A DNA stretch of 64,000 nt from Rhizobium sp. BT04 (GTDB lineage: Bacteria > Pseudomonadota > Alphaproteobacteria > Rhizobiales > Rhizobiaceae), in NCBI RefSeq assembly GCF_030053135.1, contig NZ_CP125652.1:2495001-2559000 (forward strand), written 5' to 3'. The notes under the pieces are model-generated. The model was not told the origin of the DNA. It did not search any database and worked only from the letters and a program-made list of their open reading frames with translations. This document shows positions 31,778-40,439 of this stretch, piece by piece. Position numbers and translations under genes: made by a program. The first letter of the stretch is position 1. Each line of letters starts with the position of its first letter.

Positions 31778-32062
31778 TTAATTGCAGCGTCTCACCGTCT
31801 TGGTGACCTCGCCTTCGTCGGTCTGGCGGGTGACGCTCCTGGTTTCGCAGCCGTTATCGCGATAGCGGCGGTGCTCACGTTCGCGCACCGCACCGAAAGT
31901 GACGCCACGCTCGCTGATGGTGATGCCGGGCCTTACTCGCTCATGACGATAACCGTCATCATAGGAACGCTCCCTGACATAGACGCTGTCGGCGAGAACA
32001 GGCGCTGCAAACGAGCAGGCGGCAAGGGCCGCCACAGTACAGTTGAGGATGATCTTCCGCAT
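31778..32062 (-). CDS. Small exported basic protein of unknown function
   Basis: A 94-residue protein with a clear signal peptide: MRKIILNCTVAALAACSFAAPVLA, cleavage after VLA. The mature part is rich in Arg, Tyr and Glu (YVRERSYDDGYRHERVR) and contains two Cys that could pair (C in DNGCETRS and C in the final RRCN). ATG at 32062 has GAAAGGAG just upstream, a strong site. No family is recognised; such short Arg/Tyr-rich secreted proteins are common in Rhizobiales. It diverges from the antiporter gene. Confidence 0.78.
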   Translation of the reverse strand: MRKIILNCTVAALAACSFAAPVLADSVYVRERSYDDGYRHERVRPGITISERGVTFGAVREREHRRYRDNGCETRSVTRQTDEGEVTKTVRRCN

Positions 32063-32273
32063 GTCGTTTCTCCTTTCTTGATGAAGGGGCAACGAGGTAG
32101 GACGCAACTGGTTCCGATATCGGTGACCGTCCGATCGTGCCACGGACAACGATAGACGATGCCTGCGGCTGGCCGCCCAGGACTGAGAACGAAGGCATCG
32201 CAACTCAAATCACCTGTTTAATTTTGCCTGCGCTTCGTCCAAAGTGGCCGCCGCTACACAAGAGAGGGCGGAC

Positions 32274-34022
32274 GTGCATCAGGAAGTAGGACTCATTGCG
32301 ACGGTTGCCGTCAGTTTTGTTTTCGCCGCGATCCTGGGCTACGGCGCCGATCGGCTCCGGCTGCCGCCGCTCGTCGGCTACCTGATGGCCGGCATCCTGA
32401 TGGGGCCGTTCACCCCGGGCTTCGTCGCCGACACCGCCCTTGCCGGCCAGCTCGCCGAAATGGGCGTCATCCTTCTGATGTTCGGCGTCGGCCTGCATTT
32501 TTCCGCCTCCGACCTGCTCGCCGTGCGCGGCATCGCCGTGCCGGGCGCGATCGGGCGGATCATTCTCGCCACCCTGCTCGGCGTCGGCCTTTGCCGACTC
32601 TGGGGCTGGAGCCTCGGCGCCGGCATCGTCTTGGGCCTCAGCCTGTCCGTGGCGAGCACCGTCGTTCTCTTGAAGGCGCTGGAGGAGCGCAATCTCGTCA
32701 ACGCGCCAAGCGGGCGCGTCGCCGTCGGCTGGCTGATTGTCGAGGATCTGGTGATGGTGCTGGCGCTGGTGCTGCTGCCGGCGCTCGCGGAGCTTCTGGG
32801 TGGCAACGCCGCCGATACGACCAACCACGGCCTCGGCGACCTGCCGCTGGTGCTGACGATCGGCCTCACACTCTTGAAGGTGGCGGCCTTCGCCGCTATG
32901 GCGATCTTCCTCGGCCCTCGCATCGTGCCCTGGCTGCTGACGATGATCGCCCGCACCGGTTCGCGTGAGCTGTTCACGCTGACGGTCCTGGCGATCGCGC
33001 TCGGCATCGCCTTCGGCTCGGCGGCAATCTTCGGCGTTTCCTTTGCGCTCGGCGCATTTTTTGCCGGCGTCGTCATGAGCGAATCCCAGCTCAGCCACAG
33101 GGCGGCCGCCGATTCGCTGCCGCTGCAGAATGCCTTCTCCGTGCTGTTCTTCGTCTCCGTCGGCATGCTCTTCGACCCCTCGATCTTGGTGCGCCAGCCG
33201 CTGGCCGTGATCGGCGCGCTGGCGCTCGTCATCCTCGGCAAGGGCATCATCACCTTCCTGATCGTCATCCTGCTCAGATATCCGATCGGCCTGGGGCTGA
33301 CATTGGCCGGCGGCCTTGCCCAGATCGGCGAATTCTCCTTCATCCTCGCCGGCCTCGGCGTGTCGCTCGGGCTTCTGCCGCATGAGGGCCAGGATCTGAT
33401 CCTGGCCGCCGCAATCCTGTCGATCACGCTCAACCCGATCGTGATCCTGGCGACCGACGGACTGAAGAAATATGCCCATTCGACATGGCCCTCCCTTTGG
33501 GAAAACTACGGCCGAAAGAGGCAGAAGGCGCTCGGCAAGGAACTGGAAAAGATCAGGGCGCTCGGCGAGGAGCGCGAACGCCAGCATCAGCTGAAGATGC
33601 AGCAGCTGATCGAGACTTTCCCATTGTTCTCCGAGGTCGACGAGGACGCGCAGGAGGAGCTGCTGCTGCTCTTCAAGGCAAAGTCCGCTCCACCCGGCGA
33701 ACGTGTCATCCGCCGCGGCGACCGTGGCGACGGCATGTATTTCATCTCTTCAGGGGCGGTGGAAGTCCGGCTTGCCAGCGGCGCGATTCGCCTGGAACCG
33801 GGCGCCTTCTTTGGCGAAATGGCGCTTCTCACCGGCGGACGGCGCACCGCCGACGTCATCGCCGTCGACTTCTGCCAGTTCGAGGTGCTAGAGCGACGCG
33901 ACTTCAACATGTTCATGGCGCGTCATCCCAATCTGCGCGCCGCCGTCAGCGAGATGGCCCAGAAGCGCACGGAGATGAACGTCCTGCGGCAGCAGTGGGA
34001 AAAGTCGATGGACCTGTCGTGA
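32274..34022 (+). CDS. CPA2-type cation/proton antiporter with C-terminal cyclic-nucleotide domain
   Basis: A 582-residue membrane protein. The first 390 residues form about 12 helices of a KefB/YbaL-type antiporter, with LPPLVGYLMAGILMGPFTPGF and LLMFGVGLHFS near the start. A charged linker follows (about 410-450). The last 130 residues are a cyclic-nucleotide binding domain: RGDRGDGMYFISSGAVEV and PGAFFGEMALLTGGRRTADVIA contain the phosphate-binding cassette (FGEMALLTGGRRTA). Kef proteins normally carry a TrkA-N/RCK domain there. GTG at 32274 gives the usual MHQE start; the frame also has an earlier GTG at 32244. Confidence 0.9.
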   Translation: MHQEVGLIATVAVSFVFAAILGYGADRLRLPPLVGYLMAGILMGPFTPGFVADTALAGQLAEMGVILLMFGVGLHFSASDLLAVRGIAVPGAIGRIILATLLGVGLCRLWGWSLGAGIVLGLSLSVASTVVLLKALEERNLVNAPSGRVAVGWLIVEDLVMVLALVLLPALAELLGGNAADTTNHGLGDLPLVLTIGLTLLKVAAFAAMAIFLGPRIVPWLLTMIARTGSRELFTLTVLAIALGIAFGSAAIFGVSFALGAFFAGVVMSESQLSHRAAADSLPLQNAFSVLFFVSVGMLFDPSILVRQPLAVIGALALVILGKGIITFLIVILLRYPIGLGLTLAGGLAQIGEFSFILAGLGVSLGLLPHEGQDLILAAAILSITLNPIVILATDGLKKYAHSTWPSLWENYGRKRQKALGKELEKIRALGEERERQHQLKMQQLIETFPLFSEVDEDAQEELLLLFKAKSAPPGERVIRRGDRGDGMYFISSGAVEVRLASGAIRLEPGAFFGEMALLTGGRRTADVIAVDFCQFEVLERRDFNMFMARHPNLRAAVSEMAQKRTEMNVLRQQWEKSMDLS

Positions 34023-34079
34023 AACGCAAACCGCGGTGCGATGAAATCCCCAGCTGCAAACACGCTGTCTATGAACGTC

Positions 34080-34364
34080 TCAGCGCGCCGGCCAATAACC
34101 GTCGGAGCGGAAATCCTCGGGGATCGGGTCGAGCCGCGACAAGGCTTCCGCTGCGAAATCGATCTGCAGCGACAGGTGTTTGAGAGCCGCCAGCATCGGC
34201 ATGCCGGTCGCAAACTCGCGGATGCGCGACAGGTGATAGCCGCTTTCGCTGAGCCGCCGCGCCGCCTCCCGGCGTACATCCTCCCGGCTCGGCCTGCCGC
34301 GCTCTTCGGCCTGGACATTCATTTCCACGGCCCGCCCAAGGCCGCCTTCGATCACTTTGAACAT
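34080..34364 (-). CDS. Small hypothetical protein
   Basis: A 94-residue soluble protein, mostly helical, from ATG at 34364 (MFKVIEGGLGRAVEMNVQ). It has an Arg/Glu-rich middle (RPSREDVRREAARRLSESGYHL) and an amphipathic C-terminal half. No family is recognised. It lies convergent with the antiporter gene, 57 bases away, and diverges from the DedA-like gene. Rhizobial genomes carry similar small proteins of unknown role. Confidence 0.6.
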   Translation of the reverse strand: MFKVIEGGLGRAVEMNVQAEERGRPSREDVRREAARRLSESGYHLSRIREFATGMPMLAALKHLSLQIDFAAEALSRLDPIPEDFRSDGYWPAR

Positions 34365-34566
34365 TCTTTTGCCACCCTGCACGTCGACCTAGAAACAGCT
34401 TGCCGCAGAATGGCCGATTCGCAATCCCGTGAAATCTAGGGAGAGCCGGCGACGCCCCGCATCACGAAAATTTTTGGATGGCGGTGGCACGAAGGACACG
34501 GGCGAGCATTTACAGCGCCGCGCACGACCCCTAAAGCTTTTTGCACTGCAACAGGAAGGAAACGGA

Positions 34567-35157
34567 ATGCTCCGCAGACTTTACGACTGGACCATGTCTT
34601 TGGCCTCGCGCAAATCGGCCGAAGTCTGGCTCGCCGTCATCGCCTTCGTCGAAAGCTCCGTCTTTCTCGTCCCCGCCGATGTGCTCTTCCTGCCGATGGC
34701 GCTGGCCAAGCCGGAACGCACCTATCGTTATGCCCTGATTGCCACCGTCGCCTCCGTGCTCGGCGGCATCGCCGGCTGGGCGCTCGGCTATTACGCCTAT
34801 GAGACGGTGGCGCGGCCGGTTCTCGAATTCTATGGCAAGCTCGAAGCCTTCGAGCAGATGAAGGCCTATGTCACCTACGAGACGATCCTGCTGCTGCTCG
34901 TCACCTCAGGTCTCGCACATCTGCCGCCGATCAAAATCGTGACGATCCTGTCCGGCGTCATCCACGTCAATCTGGGTCTTTTCATTGTTTCGGCGATCGT
35001 TGCGCGCGGCGCGCGTTTCCTCTTCCTTGCTTGGCTGCTGCGCCGCTACGGAGAGCCGATCCGGGATTTCATCGAGAAACGCCTCGGCCAGATCGTCGGC
35101 ATCGGTGCCGGTGCCGTGATCGTGCTATACGTCGGCTACCGCTCTTTCGCTCATTAG
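34567..35157 (+). CDS. YqaA/DedA-family membrane protein
   Basis: A 196-residue inner membrane protein of the SNARE-associated/DedA (VTT) group. ATG at 34567 has AGGAAGGAAA upstream; a 46-residue in-frame leader is rejected. Reentrant and membrane segments are visible: AVIAFVESSVFLVPADVLFLPMAL (about 22-45), VASVLGGIAGWALGYYAYE (about 60-80) and a long C-terminal helix. Related proteins flip phospholipids or undecaprenyl phosphate, but this short YqaA branch is not assigned. It lies seven codons upstream of the dsbB start and may be co-transcribed. Confidence 0.88.
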   Translation: MLRRLYDWTMSLASRKSAEVWLAVIAFVESSVFLVPADVLFLPMALAKPERTYRYALIATVASVLGGIAGWALGYYAYETVARPVLEFYGKLEAFEQMKAYVTYETILLLLVTSGLAHLPPIKIVTILSGVIHVNLGLFIVSAIVARGARFLFLAWLLRRYGEPIRDFIEKRLGQIVGIGAGAVIVLYVGYRSFAH

Positions 35158-35179
35158 GCCCAACTTGCGGAGTTCCGCC

Positions 35180-35695
35180 ATGACTGCCACTTCTTCTCCG
35201 CTCGCCCGCCCCGGCTTTACCTATTCCCTGTTGCTCTTGATCGGCATGGCGGCCGTTGTCGGCACGGCGCTCGGGTTCCAATATATCGGCGGCTATATTC
35301 CCTGTGCGCTCTGCCTGCTGCAGCGCCAACCTTATTATTACGCCATCCCGATCGCCATTCTCGCTGCCATCTCCGAGCTCGTCGGCCTGCCGAATTGGAT
35401 CACCCGCGCGCTCATCCTCGCGGCCGGCATCCTGATGCTGGTCACGGCTGGCATGGGCGTCTACCACGCCGGCGTCGAATGGCATTTCTGGCCGGGGCCG
35501 GCCACCTGCTCGACCACGGCAAGCAGCATGACGACCAATGCCGGCGATCTGCTCGGCGAACTCAATACGATCAAAGGCCCATCCTGCACCGATGCGGCGC
35601 TCAGGGTCCTCGGCCTGTCTTTTGCGGGCTGGAACGTGATTGCGGGGATCCTGCTCGCAGCCTTTGCCTTTGTCGGCGTTCGCAAGGCTGCGTAA
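35180..35695 (+). CDS. dsbB: Disulfide bond formation protein B
   Basis: A 171-residue quinone-linked membrane protein that reoxidises DsbA. Four membrane helices are visible. The first periplasmic CxxC is in GYIPCALCLLQRQP (about 43-46), and the second loop has a Cys pair in ATCSTT and GPSCTD. CALCxxQR is the DsbB quinone signature. ATG at 35180 follows GCGGAG; a TTG start at 35165 is less likely. No dsbA gene is in the window. Confidence 0.92.
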   Translation: MTATSSPLARPGFTYSLLLLIGMAAVVGTALGFQYIGGYIPCALCLLQRQPYYYAIPIAILAAISELVGLPNWITRALILAAGILMLVTAGMGVYHAGVEWHFWPGPATCSTTASSMTTNAGDLLGELNTIKGPSCTDAALRVLGLSFAGWNVIAGILLAAFAFVGVRKAA

Positions 35696-35704
35696 GCAAT
35701 TCGA

Positions 35705-36262
35705 TCAAGGCTGCAGTTCGGTATCCCAGTAGAGATAATCGAGCCAGCTATCATGCAGATAGTTCGGCGGGAACAGCCGGCCGTTATTGTGCAGATCCTG
35801 CACCGTCGGCTGATAGGGCTTCTGCGACGGGAACATGCCTGCCTGCTTGGGAAGCTTGCTGCCCTTGCGCAGATTGCAGGGCGAACAGGCTGCCACGACA
35901 TTCTCCCAGGTCGTCTCGCCGCCATGGGCGCGCGGGATGACATGGTCGAAGGTCAGGTCGTCATGGGCGCCACAATACTGGCATTCGAACCGGTCACGCA
36001 GGAAGACGTTGAACCGGGTGAAAGCAGGATTGCGGGATGGCTGAACGTAAGTCTTCAGGCACACGACACTCGGAAGCCGCATCGAGAAACTCGGTGAGGA
36101 CACCGAATGCTCATATTCTGCGATGATGTTCACACGGTCGAGAAATACCGCCTTGATCGCGTCCTGCCAGGACCACAGCGACAAGGGGTAATAACTCAGC
36201 GGCCGGTAGTCAGCGTTCAGAACGAGCGCTGGCAGGGCCTGGGGGGAGACTGCAATCGTCAA
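35705..36262 (-). CDS. HNH endonuclease family protein
   Basis: A 185-residue protein with an HNH nuclease domain: CQYCGAHDDLTFDHVIPRAHGG (about 97-118) and VVAACSPCNLRKG give the two zinc CxxC pairs and the catalytic His. The start is taken as TTG at 36262 (protein start LTIAVSPQALP), because GGAGA lies seven bases upstream and relatives begin there; the longest frame has no such site. It stands alone, not beside a methylase or recombinase, so restriction is not implied. Function unknown, probably housekeeping DNA cleavage or repair. Confidence 0.87.
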   Translation of the reverse strand: MTIAVSPQALPALVLNADYRPLSYYPLSLWSWQDAIKAVFLDRVNIIAEYEHSVSSPSFSMRLPSVVCLKTYVQPSRNPAFTRFNVFLRDRFECQYCGAHDDLTFDHVIPRAHGGETTWENVVAACSPCNLRKGSKLPKQAGMFPSQKPYQPTVQDLHNNGRLFPPNYLHDSWLDYLYWDTELQP

Positions 36263-36373
36263 GGGACTCTCCTGATCGATTCGGCATCTGCACCTGTATA
36301 TTAGGCCGGTTGTTACAGGATTGTGAAGTCCAATAAATTCAGAGGATAAAGGCAATTTGAAGAGTGTTGCCGA

Positions 36374-37018
36374 TCAGCCGGTCGGCACCAGGTCGCGGCG
36401 CGTTTTCGCGGCGTAATAGGCCCAGAAAAGCCGGGCCGCCACGGAGCGCCACGGCGACCAGGCTTCCGAAAGCGCGGCAAGCGCCTTCGCCTGCGGCCGC
36501 GCCGCGAGACCGAATGCCGCACCGACGGCATTCTGCAGCGCCACATCGCCGGCCGGAAAGACGTCGGCATGGCCGCCGCAGAACATCAGATAGACCTCCG
36601 CCGTCCACGGACCGACGCCCTTGAGCGCCGTGAGTTCACCAAGCGCTTCATCAGGCGGCTTCAGGCAGAGCCCGGAAAGATCGAGGCGGCCGGAGGCAAC
36701 GGCTTCAGCGATCCGCGACAGCGTCTCGGCCTTGGCGCGCGACAACCCGAATTCCCGCCATGCCTGGGAATGAAGCAGCGTGTAGCCTTCGGCGGTCAGC
36801 AACCCGTCCGCCGGCAGCATCCGCCGCCAGATCGCCTCGGCGCTAGCGCGCGATACCATCTGCGAGACGATGATATGGGCAAGGCCGGCAAAACCGGGTT
36901 CGCGCAGCCGCAACGGAAGCGGCCCGATATCCGCTGCGATCGGCGCAAGACGCGGATCGAGGCCAAGCAGCGCTTCCAGCCCCCGCCTGACGTCGTCGTC
37001 GTTGCGGATGATCTGCAC
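36374..37018 (-). CDS. DNA-3-methyladenine glycosylase, AlkA-type
   Basis: A 214-residue HhH-GPD glycosylase that removes alkylated bases. The helix-hairpin-helix is LTALKGVGPWTAEVYLMF (about 145-162), followed by the catalytic Asp in FPAGDVALQNAVG (about 174). GTG at 37018 (VQIIRNDDD) was chosen because GGGAGGA lies just upstream; the longer frame reaches GTG at 37072 and would overlap the start of gluQ. Either way it diverges closely from gluQ. Confidence 0.9.
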   Translation of the reverse strand: MQIIRNDDDVRRGLEALLGLDPRLAPIAADIGPLPLRLREPGFAGLAHIIVSQMVSRASAEAIWRRMLPADGLLTAEGYTLLHSQAWREFGLSRAKAETLSRIAEAVASGRLDLSGLCLKPPDEALGELTALKGVGPWTAEVYLMFCGGHADVFPAGDVALQNAVGAAFGLAARPQAKALAALSEAWSPWRSVAARLFWAYYAAKTRRDLVPTG

Positions 37019-37064
37019 ATTTCCTCCCAGTGGTTCGAAACTGAAATCCGTGGCAGAAGAAAGC

Positions 37065-37946
37065 ATGATCACGAGTGAGCGTCAAAAACCTGTATTTCGT
37101 TTTGCGCCGAGCCCGAACGGACAGTTGCATCTCGGCCATGCCCTCTCGGCCCTCTTGAACCGCGACATGGCGGAGGCCTGGCATGGCCGCCTGCTGCTGC
37201 GGATCGAGGACATCGACCAGGCGCGCTGCACGCCCGAGTTCGAGGCCGGCATCCTCAGGGATCTCGACTGGCTGGGGATTGGTTGGGAAAGTCCGGTGCG
37301 GCGCCAGTCGGAACATTTCGCCGAATATCAGGCGGCGCTGCATGCGCTGATCGAGCGCGGCCTGGTCTATCCGGCCTTCCTGACGCGCGGCGAGGTGAAG
37401 GCACGCGTCGCCGCCTATGAGGCGGCCGGTGAATCCTGGCCGCGCGATCCCGACGGCACGCCGCATTATCCCGCCAACGATCGCGAGCGCCCGGAAGACG
37501 AATGGCGGGAAATGCTGGCCTCGGGCATGAAACATGCCTGGCGGCTCGATATGCGCAAGGCGCTCGCGCTGACCGGCGAGCTGCTGTTCTGGACGGAAAC
37601 CGGCGACGGCAGATCAGGCGAGATCGCCGCCGAGCCTGAAGCCTGGGGCGATGTCATCCTGTCGCGCTCGGACGCCCCGTCGAGCTATCATCTGTCGGTG
37701 GTCGTCGACGATGCGCTGCAGGGTGTCAGCCATGTGGTTCGCGGCTTCGACCTCTTCCCGGCGACATCGGTGCACCGGCTGCTGCAGGTGCTGCTCGACC
37801 TGCCGCAGCCGCTCTATCACCATCATCGCCTCGTCCTGGATGCGCAGGGCCGCAAGCTTTCGAAAAGCGAAGGCGACAGTGGGCTTGCCGAATTGCGTGC
37901 CCGCGGCCTGTCAGGGGCCGATATTCGCTGCCTTGTCGGGCTCTGA
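37065..37946 (+). CDS. gluQ: Glutamyl-Q tRNA(Asp) synthetase
   Basis: A 293-residue paralogue of the catalytic half of glutamyl-tRNA synthetase; it attaches Glu to queuosine in the anticodon of tRNA-Asp. The HIGH-type motif is RFAPSPNGQLHLGHALSALL (about 11-30) and the KMSKS-type motif is RKLSKSEG (about 262). The anticodon-binding part of true GluRS is absent, as in the family. The start lies within the upstream extension of the alkylation-repair gene. It converges with yihY, overlapping its end by 36 bases. Confidence 0.93.
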   Translation: MITSERQKPVFRFAPSPNGQLHLGHALSALLNRDMAEAWHGRLLLRIEDIDQARCTPEFEAGILRDLDWLGIGWESPVRRQSEHFAEYQAALHALIERGLVYPAFLTRGEVKARVAAYEAAGESWPRDPDGTPHYPANDRERPEDEWREMLASGMKHAWRLDMRKALALTGELLFWTETGDGRSGEIAAEPEAWGDVILSRSDAPSSYHLSVVVDDALQGVSHVVRGFDLFPATSVHRLLQVLLDLPQPLYHHHRLVLDAQGRKLSKSEGDSGLAELRARGLSGADIRCLVGL

Positions 37947-38834
37947 CGGCCTTTCGACACGCTCTCTGCCGACGATCGAAAGCGTATGCGAGAACATCCG
38001 GAAGACGCGGAATTTGATCAGCGCCGCATTGATCTCCGCCCCGATGATGAAGATGACGCCGACCATATAAAGGAAGATCAGCACGATCATGACGGAGGCG
38101 AGGCCGGCATAGGTTGCCGTATAATTGGCGAAGGTCGCGAGATAATAGGCAAAGATCAGCGCGCCGGCGAGCCAGAGAAGCAGCGTCAGCAGCACCCCGG
38201 GGATGACGTCGAAGACCCGCCGCTTGCCGGCCGGCAGCCAGAGATGCATGACCAGCAGTCCGACGGTCAGAACCACCAGCGTGCCATAGATGCGCCAGCT
38301 GAAGACGATGTCGAGCGTATCGGCAAACAGCGGGAACCATTTCCTCGAATAATCGAGCGCCAGCGGCAGGGCGACCAGCAGAATGCTGATCGCCGTGAAG
38401 ATGATGACCGCGATCAACACGTAGCCCAGGCTGGCGAGACGGGTGAAATACCAGGCCCGCGTTTCCTGCACCCGATAGGCGCGATTGAGCGAAATGCGCA
38501 GCGCCTCGACACCGTTCGAAGCGAAATAGGCGGCCGCCAGCACCGAGATCGTCAGCAACCCGCCGCGCGGAATGGTCAGCACCTGCAGCACCTGGTCGGC
38601 GAGCGGCTTGGCGATCGCCTCGGGCCAGGTATCGAAGATCAGATGGATGGCGGTCGAGGAGAACTGATCGGCGCCGAGAAAGCTTGCAAGCGCCGTGCCG
38701 AAGATCAGGAAGGGGAAAACCGCAAGCAGGCTCGACAGCGCCACGTGGCTCGCCATGGCAAAGCCGTCATCCTCGATCATGTGACAGATCGCGTCATAGA
38801 CCACGTCGTAGATCGTGCGCAGCACCTTCGGCAT
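37911..38834 (-). CDS. YihY/BrkB family membrane protein
   Basis: A 307-residue inner membrane protein with about six helices and the family core (FPFLIFGTALASFLG near the start, NGVEALRISLNRAYRVQETR at about 115-135, GALIFAYYLATFANYTATYAG near 230). ATG at 38834 has GGAGAC nearby and matches the family start; 19 more residues are possible upstream. Relatives are called BrkB or RNase BN by history, but that enzyme activity is not accepted; a transporter role is plausible only by topology. Confidence 0.9.
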   Translation of the reverse strand: MPKVLRTIYDVVYDAICHMIEDDGFAMASHVALSSLLAVFPFLIFGTALASFLGADQFSSTAIHLIFDTWPEAIAKPLADQVLQVLTIPRGGLLTISVLAAAYFASNGVEALRISLNRAYRVQETRAWYFTRLASLGYVLIAVIIFTAISILLVALPLALDYSRKWFPLFADTLDIVFSWRIYGTLVVLTVGLLVMHLWLPAGKRRVFDVIPGVLLTLLLWLAGALIFAYYLATFANYTATYAGLASVMIVLIFLYMVGVIFIIGAEINAALIKFRVFRMFSHTLSIVGRERVERPSEPDKAANIGP

Positions 38835-38910
38835 TCCGTCTCCGGCTTTCCAGATTGTATCCTCTGGCCGAATATGGGAAACGAGTCCCATTTTGTACAG
38901 GAATCATTCC

Positions 38911-39744
38911 ATGGCGGGAGAGCGCACCATCGTCGTGACCGGATGTTCGTCCGGTATCGGCGCTCATTGCGCGCGGGCGCTGAAAGCCGATGGCTGGCGC
39001 GTCTTCGCGACGGTGCGCAAGCCGGACGATTTGGCGGCCTTGGAGGCAGACGGCATCGAAGCCTTCCTGATGGACTATGCCAGGCCCGAGACGATTTCCG
39101 ACTTGGTCGGCGCGGTTCTCGAACGCAGCGGCGGCCGCATCGACGCGCTCTTCAACAATGGCGCCTACGGCCAGCCGGGCGCCGTCGAGGATCTTTCGAC
39201 ATCATCGCTGCGCGCCCAGTTCGAGGCGAATTTCTTCGGCTGGCACGAACTGACGCGGCAAATCATTCCGGCGATGCGCAGACATGGAGAGGGACGGATC
39301 GTGCAATGCTCGTCGATCCTCGGCGTCGTGCCCTATCGCTACCGCGGCGCCTATACCGCTTCCAAATTTGCGCTCGAAGGCCTCAGCATCACGTTGCGCA
39401 TGGAGCTGCAGGGCAGCGGCATCCATGTGAGCCTGATCGAACCGGGGCCGATCGCCACGCGTTTCACCGCCAACGCGCTCGCAAAGATCAAGGAGCATAT
39501 CGACGTCCGGAATTCGCCGCACGCGGCCGACTATATCAGACAACTGGCAAGGCTTGACGGATCGGGGCCGGTCAACCGCCACAAGCTTGGCCCGGAAGCG
39601 GTCTATTCCGTATTGAAGCGCGCATTGAACTCGAAAAATCCGAGGCCACATTATCCTGTAACGACTCCGGCTAAACAGGGCATGTTCCTGAAGCGGCTGC
39701 TTCCGGCAGACCTCTTCTACCGCCTGATGCGCTGGACGGACTGA
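38911..39744 (+). CDS. Short-chain dehydrogenase/reductase
   Basis: A 277-residue Rossmann-fold oxidoreductase. The cofactor motif TGCSSGIGAH lies at about 10-19, the NNG motif at about 87, the active-site Ser in CSSILG (about 137) and the catalytic YxxxK in YTASK (about 151-155). ATG at 38911 has ACAGGAA just upstream; the 32-residue leader is rejected. C-terminal length beyond 250 residues is typical of SDRs acting on larger substrates. Substrate unknown. It diverges from yihY and is followed 15 bases later by a small membrane protein. Confidence 0.92.
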   Translation: MAGERTIVVTGCSSGIGAHCARALKADGWRVFATVRKPDDLAALEADGIEAFLMDYARPETISDLVGAVLERSGGRIDALFNNGAYGQPGAVEDLSTSSLRAQFEANFFGWHELTRQIIPAMRRHGEGRIVQCSSILGVVPYRYRGAYTASKFALEGLSITLRMELQGSGIHVSLIEPGPIATRFTANALAKIKEHIDVRNSPHAADYIRQLARLDGSGPVNRHKLGPEAVYSVLKRALNSKNPRPHYPVTTPAKQGMFLKRLLPADLFYRLMRWTD

Positions 39745-39758
39745 GAAAGCTGAATGCC

Positions 39759-39962
39759 ATGTCCACCGTCACCTATATCCTTGCGATCATCGTCATGGGC
39801 GCCGTCGCCCTCGTCCTGATCCGCGGCCTCTTCAACATGATGAAGGGCGGCGACGCCAACCGTTCCAACAAGCTGATGCAGCTTCGTGTCCTGCTGCAGG
39901 CAATCGCCGTCGTCCTGATTATGATCACGCTCTGGATCACCGGCGGCGGCCGGCCGAGCTGA
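39759..39962 (+). CDS. Twin transmembrane protein (HIG1-like)
   Basis: A 67-residue protein with two membrane helices (TYILAIIVMGAVALVLIRGLF at about 5-25 and VLLQAIAVVLIMITLWIT at about 44-61) joined by the loop NMMKGGDANRSNKLMQLR. The loop NxMxGG...SNxLMxxR fits the HIG1 domain known to associate with respiratory complexes in mitochondria and some bacteria. A role in respiratory complex assembly is inference. It lies just upstream of the cobalamin adenosyltransferase gene but is separated from it by a repeat-rich gap. Confidence 0.85.
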   Translation: MSTVTYILAIIVMGAVALVLIRGLFNMMKGGDANRSNKLMQLRVLLQAIAVVLIMITLWITGGGRPS

Positions 39963-40439
39963 GGTGACTAATGCAGCGGGGATTTCGATGATGGGTGCAG
40001 ACAGGAATGACCGCGGAGAGGTGAGTGCCGGCTTGAGGAAGCACCCCGACGCGGTGTGCGTCAGTATGCCGGGGAGAGTTTGGCGAGAAGGCCAACCCCG
40101 CTCTCCGTCATCCTCGGGCTTGACCCGAGGATCCATCCCCGATGCCGCTGGTGGATGCGGTGTGGATGCTCGGGTCAAGCCCATTGCTGTCCGGTTGGCG
40201 CTGGTAGCTGCCCCTCACCCTAACCCTCTCCCCGTAAAAAACGGGGAGAGGGGACTTGCCCTGCGAGAGCGAGGTGGGAACGGCGAGGCCGCGGCATGTC
40301 CCTTCGCCCCGCAAGCGGGAGTCCGAAGGACGGGTCGAGACACGTGGCTCGACCCCGGTCGGTGCCGGCAGGCGGATGAGGGGCTGCTGTCGACAATCTC
40401 ACACGGCGCAAACGCCCTCCCCTCGACAGGCGGTGCGGC
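39963..40439. repeat. 477-base gap filled with stacked palindromic repeats
   Basis: No credible gene is present; frames here translate to repeat junk. Three different hairpin units follow each other. The first has GGGCTTGACCCGAG (40116-40129) inverted at 40169-40182, with its own 8-bp hairpin at 40111-40131. The second has CCCTCTCCCCGT (40224-40235) paired with ACGGGGAGAGGG (40241-40252). The third has GGGTCGAG (40332-40339) paired with CTCGACCC (40348-40355). The first and second are widespread bacterial intergenic repeat motifs. Confidence 0.8.

Noticed and set aside
31284-31783. Similar sequences CCAGTTAGCTGCA and CCAGTTAATTGCA flanking the orphan gene after tRNA-Leu, as possible attachment sites
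   Set aside because: They are short and imperfect, neither matches the tRNA 3' end, and no integrase is present.
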